DNA of 64,000 nt from Rhodamnia argentea. Lineage: Eukaryota; Streptophyta; Magnoliopsida; Myrtales; Myrtaceae. The number at the start of each line of letters is the position of its first letter. The stretch's first letter is position 1. The notes below the pieces were generated by a model, which was given only the letters and a program-made list of their open reading frames with translations, ran no database searches and had not been told where the DNA came from. Location: contig NC_063158.1 in assembly GCF_020921035.1 (NCBI RefSeq), positions 6,864,001-6,928,000 on the forward strand, in the 5' to 3' direction. The translations under genes and the position numbers were made by a program. Positions 62,084 to 64,000 of the stretch are shown piece after piece.

Positions 62084-62398
62084 TGTTACGTCTCAAGGAT
62101 TGCAAGTATATTCACGGCGCAAAAACATGTCTAAACAAGGCTAAGGAGATTCACATTCCATTTATGTCGAGGATAGTAATCGGCATTAATAAAGATAGTT
62201 ATCTATTAGTTTCTATCTAGAAGGATAGCCATCAATTAGTTTACATTTATCAATTAGTTTCTATCTATAATTGATATTCATATGTGTACTCGGCTATTTA
62301 AGAGGCCATTACGTTACACTAAAGAATCAAGCAATCACAATTCTATTCCTACCTCCCTTCCTTCTTTCTCCTTCTCCCTCTTTCGTTCCTGCTATATG
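62084..62398 (+). mobile_element. LTR of a second retroelement inserted in TNL-E exon 3
   Basis: Starts TGTTACGTCTCAAGG exactly at the break in exon 3. A TATA-like CTATTTAAGAGG near 62291 followed by a pyrimidine-rich leader fits a plus-oriented LTR, possibly copia. It stops near tgctata at 62398, where the next element seems to begin. No PBS is seen after it, so it is truncated or interrupted. The partner end and the target duplication are outside the window or destroyed. Confidence 0.55.
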
Positions 62399-64000
62399 AT
62401 GTGAATCGTTGCGGAAGTTGATCGTTCTACGAAGATCTATGAGTTGCGAATTTGCTAACCTCAACCCCCAATCGAACCTGTGATTAGTAATCTCGGTATG
62501 AACGCGACCTGTTGACGAACCCGTGTCAACCAATCAACGCTATAACGCCACGAACAAGAGGAATTCGCGATCTTGCTCGATAAGTTGAATTCGATCGCCA
62601 CAAGGAAACCTTGATAAGATCTAGTCTTCAAGAGAACTCAAAGAAGAAAACCTCTCTGTATAATATTCTGAATCAAAGTTGCGTTAACAGAAACCTATAA
62701 GCTCCCTTATATAGGGTGCTAACCCTAATAAGGCAAAATTACAAAAATATCCTTAATTAATGAAAATTCGCCTAAAAATAGAAAAAGGCCTAAAAGTCCA
62801 TCTAAATGATTCCGAAACGCTAAAAAACGTCGTCAATCACTACTAAAGTAGTGAGTATTGATCAGTGGCTCGTTTCCAAGCGTCCCGAAGTCATTGTAAC
62901 CAAAAAGTGATATTGTTGCGCCAAGGAGCTTCAAAATCTTTAAGTCTCGAATCCATATTGTCTCTACTCCAAAGATCTTGAATCATGACGCCGACAGCTT
63001 GCTTGAATTCTTTTGCTCGGGCTCGAGTGATGGGGCCTAGCGGATAGGATAATGGATCCCTAGCACCTCCTCCTCGATAGGGCTCGATGTCCACATCATT
63101 CCCTCCCCCGTGCAAAGGATTTGCCCTCAAATCATCGCTTGCATCAAAAAGAGTTAAGTCAGAAACATTGAAAGTAGCACTAATACCATACTCACCTGGA
63201 AGATCAAGCTTGTAGGCATTATCGTTGACTCTCTCCAACACCAGGAATGGTCCATCCCCTCGCGGTAACAACTTAGAACGTCGTTGTTCGGGAAAACGCT
63301 CTGTGCGCATATGAACCCGGACCCAATCACCGGCCTCAAACACTACCTTCTTGCGCCCTTTGTTGGCTTGCTTTGCATATTGCTCTATCTTGTGCTCAAT
63401 ATTCAGCCGCGTCTTTTCATGCAAAGTCTTCACAAATTCAGCTTTCTTAGCACCATCTAAATCCACACGCTCATCAACGAGCAAAGGGGTTAAATCTAAC
63501 GGAGTTAATGGGTTAAAACCATAGACAACCTCAAACGGTGTGAATTTAGTAGCAGAATGCACGCTCCTGTTATAAGCAAACTCAACATGAGGTAAACAGT
63601 CTTCCCAAGACTTAATATTCTTTTTAATGATAGCACGCAATAAAGTCCCTAAAGTCCTATTAACTACTTCGGTTTGACCATCGGTTTGTGGATGACAAGT
63701 AGTAGAAAATAAAAGCTGTGTACCTAACTTCTTCCACAATGTCTTCCAAAAGTAGCTAAGAAATTTAGTATCTCGATCAGAAACAATGGACCTAGGCATG
63801 CCATGCAAACGCACAACCTCACGAAAGAACAAATCAGCAATATGCGATGCATCATCAGATTTATGGCAAGGTATAAAATGAGCCATTTTTGAAAATCGAT
63901 CTACAACCACATAAATAGAATCCCTACCATGCTTAGACCTAGGCAATCCTAACACAAAATCCATAGAAATATCAACCCAAGGATGCGTCGGGATAGGCAA
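62399..64000 (-). mobile_element. Ty3/gypsy LTR retrotransposon, 3' part
   Basis: Runs leftward from the window edge: the integrase end of pol (64000-62891), then a candidate 3' LTR at about 62864-62399 with a TATA motif (minus CCTATATAAGGG, near 62715). LTR ends are inferred from TG...CA signals (minus TGATCAATAC...GATTCACA) and are uncertain. The 5' part of the element is off the right edge. It appears nested in the LTR at 62084. Confidence 0.75.
62891..64000 (-). CDS. Ty3/gypsy pol, integrase C-terminal part (partial)
   Basis: The frame is open from the window edge for 369 codons to a stop at 62891. Integrase inserts retrotransposon cDNA. The catalytic triad is visible: D about 14 (SMDFVLGLP), D about 75 (IVSDRDTKF) and E about 111 ([10 protein letters not shown]), with the normal spacing of 35 between the last two. 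The HPQTDGQ and [10 protein letters not shown] motifs are typical of gypsy. After the core come a GDWVRVH motif and a [19 protein letters not shown] segment, then NVSDLTLFD. No chromodomain is recognised at the C-terminus; the tail has [11 protein letters not shown]. The lineage is not assigned. The reading frame is intact here, so the insertion may be young. Confidence 0.93.
   Translation of the reverse strand: MPIPTHPWVDISMDFVLGLPRSKHGRDSIYVVVDRFSKMAHFIPCHKSDDASHIADLFFREVVRLHGMPRSIVSDRDTKFLSYFWKTLWKKLGTQLLFSTTCHPQTDGQTEVVNRTLGTLLRAIIKKNIKSWEDCLPHVEFAYNRSVHSATKFTPFEVVYGFNPLTPLDLTPLLVDERVDLDGAKKAEFVKTLHEKTRLNIEHKIEQYAKQANKGRKKVVFEAGDWVRVHMRTERFPEQRRSKLLPRGDGPFLVLERVNDNAYKLDLPGEYGISATFNVSDLTLFDASDDLRANPLHGGGNDVDIEPYRGGGARDPLSYPLGPITRARAKEFKQAVGVMIQDLWSRDNMDSRLKDFEAPWRNNITFWLQ

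Noticed and set aside
1..64000. CRISPR arrays, bacterial operons, ribosome binding sites
   Set aside because: Introns, TNL genes and plant retroelements make this plant nuclear DNA; no regularly spaced repeats of CRISPR type were seen.

Overview
This window reads as nuclear DNA of a woody dicot. The tandem TIR-NB-LRR (TNL) genes with a long leucine-rich exon, and the surrounding transposon debris, look most like Myrtaceae such as Eucalyptus; that assignment is from memory and moderate in confidence. Genes have GT-AG introns, the spacers are AT-rich and full of transposons, and a mitochondrial rRNA fragment and a nuclear housekeeping gene relic (DAD1) are present.

The core is a one-strand (minus) cluster of TNL disease-resistance genes built by repeated duplication of one unit. 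Read left to right, a unit is: downstream spacer, LRR exon, exon 3, NB-ARC exon, TIR exon, upstream spacer. Seven LRR loci remain at different stages of decay: a short LRR relic (5706-6296); TNL-A (8111-12394, apparently intact, 1201 aa); a second LRR relic (21135-21948); TNL-B (24826-29073, apparently intact, 1169 aa, altered C-terminus); TNL-C (43277-47611, clear pseudogene); TNL-D (51224-55100, open except for one nonsense codon in the NB-ARC exon); and TNL-E (60228-62083, LRR side only, cut by retrotransposons). All exon boundaries were placed by comparing paralogues and checking that the exon sums stay in frame.

Between the genes lie two recurring spacer modules, one from the 3' side and one from the 5' side of the genes. 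Some copies have no gene beside them, which marks places where genes were lost. The spacers hold many nonautonomous elements whose target-site duplications can be read directly: Tourist-like MITEs with TTA (1503-2033, 47787-49015), a tandemly duplicated Mutator-like foldback element with 9-bp duplications (35895-36596, 36769-37448), solo LTRs with 5-bp duplications (30402-33259, 41281-42526) and an 8-10 bp TSD MITE (42577-43095). A truncated Ty1/copia element occupies the left edge. A Ty3/gypsy element nested in another LTR occupies the right edge.

The TNLs would act as intracellular immune receptors. The TIR is an NADase and signalling domain, NB-ARC is an ADP/ATP switch, and the LRR recognises the pathogen signal. 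Points most worth a second look: C and D share the same TAG codon just after the P-loop; D could yield a membrane-anchored TIR-only protein; A, B and D keep an open intron-1 read-through ending at an equivalent stop; a mitochondrial rrn18 fragment sits about 210 bp upstream of the TNL-A start; and a 5'-truncated, intron-bearing DAD1 relic lies between D and E.
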